Of a stretch of DNA of 8,780 bases, positions 6,572 through 8,780 are shown in pieces. A program made the translations under genes and the position numbers. The notes under the pieces are model-generated. The model saw nothing but the letters and a program-made list of their open reading frames with translations. It was not told the DNA's origin and searched no databases. The DNA comes from NORP309 sp964564165 (GTDB lineage Bacteria > Pseudomonadota > Gammaproteobacteria > Xanthomonadales > Marinicellaceae): positions 1-8,780 of the forward strand of contig CAZLZZ010000137.1 in NCBI GenBank assembly GCA_964564165.1, given 5' to 3'. Numbering within the stretch: the first letter of the stretch is position 1; the number at the start of each line of letters is the position of its first letter.

Positions 6572-8650
6572 GTGACTAGGCAGACACCAATAGACAGATA
6601 TAGAAATATTGGTATCATGGCACATATTGATGCCGGCAAGACGACAACAACAGAAAGGATTTTATACTACACGGGAGTGTCGCATAAAATAGGAGAAGTT
6701 CATGATGGCAATGCCACAATGGACTGGATGGAGCAAGAACAAGAGCGAGGAATTACGATAACTTCTGCCGCTACTACTTGTTATTGGTCGGGCATGGACA
6801 AGCAGTTTGAAAGTCACAGGATCAATATAATTGATACGCCTGGTCATGTTGACTTTACCATTGAGGTTGAAAGGTCTCTAAGGGTTTTGGATGGGGCAGT
6901 GGCAGTTTTTTGCGCTGTTGGTGGTGTCGAGCCACAGTCTGAAACAGTTTGGAGGCAAGCAGATCGTTATAAGGTGCCAAGATTGGCATTTATTAACAAG
7001 ATGGACAGAGTTGGAGCAGATTTCCAGCGAGTAGTAGGACATATTCGTGAGAGATTAGGTGCTATTGCAGTGCCGATACAGTTGCCAATTGGTGCAGAGG
7101 ATGACTTTGCTGGATTGGTAGATTTGCTTGAGATGAAAGCAATTTACTGGAAAAATGAAAATATGGGAATGGAACATGAGGTCAGAGAAATCCCAGCTGA
7201 GTTATTGACCGAATGCGAGGTGGCAAGAGAGTTCATGATTGAATCTGCTGCTGAAGCCAACGAAGAATTGATGGACAAGTACCTGGAAGATGGGCTGTTA
7301 ACAGATTCGGAAATTCTTCAAGGCTTAAGAACGCGAACAATTAATAATGAGATTGTTTGCTGTTTATGCGGGTCAGCCTTTAAAAACAAAGGTGTTCAAG
7401 CAATGTTGGATAAGGTGGTTGAGTTACTTCCTTCTCCATTAGATGTTCCGGCAATCACTGGTGTGATTGATAGCAATGGCAAGTTAGATGAAAGAAAGCC
7501 TGATGACAAGGCGCCTTTTGCTGCTTTGGTATTTAAAATAGCAACAGATCCATTTGTTGGGACTTTGGCTTTTTTAAGGGTGTATTCTGGAACGGTCAAA
7601 ACTGGCGATATGGTTTATAACCCTGTTAAAGGTAAAAAAGAAAGAGTGGGCAGGTTGCTGCAAATGCACGCAAACTCACGAGAAGAAATAAAAGAATTAA
7701 ACGCAGGTGATATCGCAGCCTTGGTTGGGATGAAAGATGTAACAACAGGTGAGACGCTTTGTGCAAATAACGCTGTCATAACCTTAGAGAAAATGGATTT
7801 TCCAGAACCGGTAATCGCAGTAGCGGTGGAGCCGAAAACAGCTGCAGATCAAAAGAAAATGGGCGATGCGCTGGCGAAATTAGCGCACGAAGATCCTTCT
7901 TTTAAGGTAAGTATAGATGAAGAGTCGGGACAAACAATAATCGCAGGTATGGGCGAATTACATTTAGATATTATTGTTGACAGGATGAAACGAGAATTTA
8001 AAGTCAATGCAAATGTAGGTAATCCGCAAGTCGCTTTTAGAGAGACCATTACAAAAACTGTTGAGCAGGAAGCAAAGTTTATTAAACAGTCGGGTGGTAA
8101 AGGCCAATATGGCCATGTAAAAATTAGGCTAGAACCTTTAAAGCAAGGTGCTGGTTATGAGTTTGTAAATGAGATTAAAGGCGGTGTAATTCCAAGTGAA
8201 TTTATCCCTTCTATCAACAAAGGAATGCAAGAACAAATGGAGAATGGCGTGCTAGCTGGTTATCCAGTAGTGGACTGCAAAGTCACTCTATTAGATGGGT
8301 CTTTTCACGAAGTTGATTCAAGTGAAATGGCGTACAAAATAGCCGCTTCGATGGCTTTTCGAAACGGTGCGTTAGAAGCTTGGCCTGTAGTGCTTGAGCC
8401 GATAATGAGAGTAGAGATTACAACCCCAGAAGAATACATGGGTGATGTGGTCGGAGATGTGAATAAAAAGAAGGGCAATTTAGAAGGATTGGAGGAATCT
8501 GTATCTGGAAAAATTATCAAAGCTTTTATTCCATTATCGAAAATGTTTGGTTATGCAACGGATTTGCGTTCTGCCACACAGGGTCGAGCAAGCTACTCAA
8601 TGGAATTTGATCATTATGAGATAGCAATTGATAACGTATTTAATAAGTAA
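6572..8650 (+). CDS. fusA: Elongation factor G
   Basis: Complete EF-G, 692 aa (E. coli 704), the GTPase that drives tRNA-mRNA translocation and, with RRF, ribosome recycling. The start is GTG. The protein begins MTRQTPIDRYRNIGI, in register with the family's usual start. GTPase motifs are all present: P-loop AHIDAGKT (17-24), switch I RGITI (59-63), DTPGH (88-92), NKMD (142-145) and CGSAF (266-270). Domain II follows around 290-400 (FKIATDPFVGTL), domain III around 400-480 (ESGQTIIAGMGELHLDI), domain IV with GKGQYGHV (509-516) and the tip histidine H579 in GSFHEVDSSEMA, then domain V to the end. It looks fully functional. Its arginine codons differ from the neighbours: 22 of 32 are AGA/AGG and only 3 are CGT. 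It lies 69 bp after rpsG and 76 bp before tuf, consistent with one operon. Confidence 0.99.
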   Translation: MTRQTPIDRYRNIGIMAHIDAGKTTTTERILYYTGVSHKIGEVHDGNATMDWMEQEQERGITITSAATTCYWSGMDKQFESHRINIIDTPGHVDFTIEVERSLRVLDGAVAVFCAVGGVEPQSETVWRQADRYKVPRLAFINKMDRVGADFQRVVGHIRERLGAIAVPIQLPIGAEDDFAGLVDLLEMKAIYWKNENMGMEHEVREIPAELLTECEVAREFMIESAAEANEELMDKYLEDGLLTDSEILQGLRTRTINNEIVCCLCGSAFKNKGVQAMLDKVVELLPSPLDVPAITGVIDSNGKLDERKPDDKAPFAALVFKIATDPFVGTLAFLRVYSGTVKTGDMVYNPVKGKKERVGRLLQMHANSREEIKELNAGDIAALVGMKDVTTGETLCANNAVITLEKMDFPEPVIAVAVEPKTAADQKKMGDALAKLAHEDPSFKVSIDEESGQTIIAGMGELHLDIIVDRMKREFKVNANVGNPQVAFRETITKTVEQEAKFIKQSGGKGQYGHVKIRLEPLKQGAGYEFVNEIKGGVIPSEFIPSINKGMQEQMENGVLAGYPVVDCKVTLLDGSFHEVDSSEMAYKIAASMAFRNGALEAWPVVLEPIMRVEITTPEEYMGDVVGDVNKKKGNLEGLEESVSGKIIKAFIPLSKMFGYATDLRSATQGRASYSMEFDHYEIAIDNVFNK

Positions 8651-8663
8651 GTTTAATAAGTAA
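8639..8663 (+). repeat. Short tandem duplication over the fusA stop codon
   Basis: TTTAATAAGTAA occurs at 8639-8650, forming the last codons and stop of fusA, and again at 8652-8663, a 13-bp period. A partial third copy, ATAAGTAA, follows at 8667-8674. The extra copies are out of the fusA frame and non-coding. Slippage in AT-rich sequence is the likely origin. Confidence 0.7.
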
Positions 8664-8726
8664 CAGATAAGTAAATAAACAAAGCAATACAAGTAACATT
8701 AACATATTTAGAAAAAGAGAATTAAA

Positions 8727-8780
8727 ATGTCTAAAGAAAAATTTGAACGCAACAAACCCCATGTAAACGTGGGAACAATT
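8727..8780 (+). CDS. tuf: Elongation factor Tu, N-terminal fragment (3' end outside window)
   Basis: The window ends after 18 codons reading MSKEKFERNKPHVNVGTI, which is the characteristic EF-Tu start just before the P-loop GHVDHGKTT that would follow outside the window. EF-Tu carries aminoacyl-tRNA to the ribosomal A site. The ATG is preceded by a modest purine run (AAAAAGAGA, 8712-8720) 6 nt upstream. Position directly after fusA is the standard str-operon order. Whether the genome has a second tuf copy cannot be seen. The fragment is short, but the motif and context leave little doubt. Confidence 0.95.
   Translation, partial: MSKEKFERNKPHVNVGTI

Noticed and set aside
1..8780. A previously undescribed biological system in the protein-coding content
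   Set aside because: Every gene is a recognisable core transcription or translation gene with all key residues intact and in the standard order. No accessory genes, mobile elements or CRISPR arrays are present, and the only non-routine signals are in the gaps and in codon use.

Overview
This window is a piece of the core transcription/translation gene cluster of a bacterium, in the order rpoB (3' part) - rpoC - rpsL - rpsG - fusA - tuf (5' end), all on the + strand. The protein sequences look gammaproteobacterial. RpoC (1403 aa) carries the long trigger-loop insertion (SI3) and keeps E. coli residue numbering almost exactly. RpoB begins inside the SI2-type coiled-coil insertion. EF-Tu starts MSKEKFER. 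The DNA is AT-rich (roughly 40% GC by eye, not computed), with much TTG for leucine. The EF-G N-terminus resembles my recollection of Legionellales/Coxiella-type proteins, but I cannot place the organism below class level.

Layout: the 3' end of rpoB (1-1128) is followed 26 bp later by rpoC (1155-5366), and the two are clearly co-transcribed. A 189-bp gap (5367-5555) separates rpoC from rpsL and is the most information-rich non-coding stretch. It holds a perfect hairpin just after rpoC, an A/T-rich UP-like tract, a near-consensus sigma70 promoter (TTGACT-17-TAAAAT) with a C-rich discriminator, and a good intrinsic terminator (10-bp stem plus T-rich tail) that lies downstream of that promoter. 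Then come rpsL (5556-5930), a 101-bp gap with a hairpin at about the place where E. coli S7 binds its own mRNA, rpsG (6032-6502), fusA (GTG start, 6572-8650) and the first 18 codons of tuf (8727-8780, cut by the window end).

Together the genes encode the beta and beta' subunits of RNA polymerase, two 30S proteins of the decoding and head regions (S12, S7) and two elongation GTPases (EF-G, EF-Tu), which is the classical rpoBC + str arrangement. No mobile elements, CRISPR arrays, tRNA or rRNA genes, or unknown protein families are visible. The coding content is ordinary. The points worth a second look are the promoter-then-terminator order upstream of rpsL, the rpsL-rpsG hairpin, and the distinctive arginine and isoleucine codon use of fusA.
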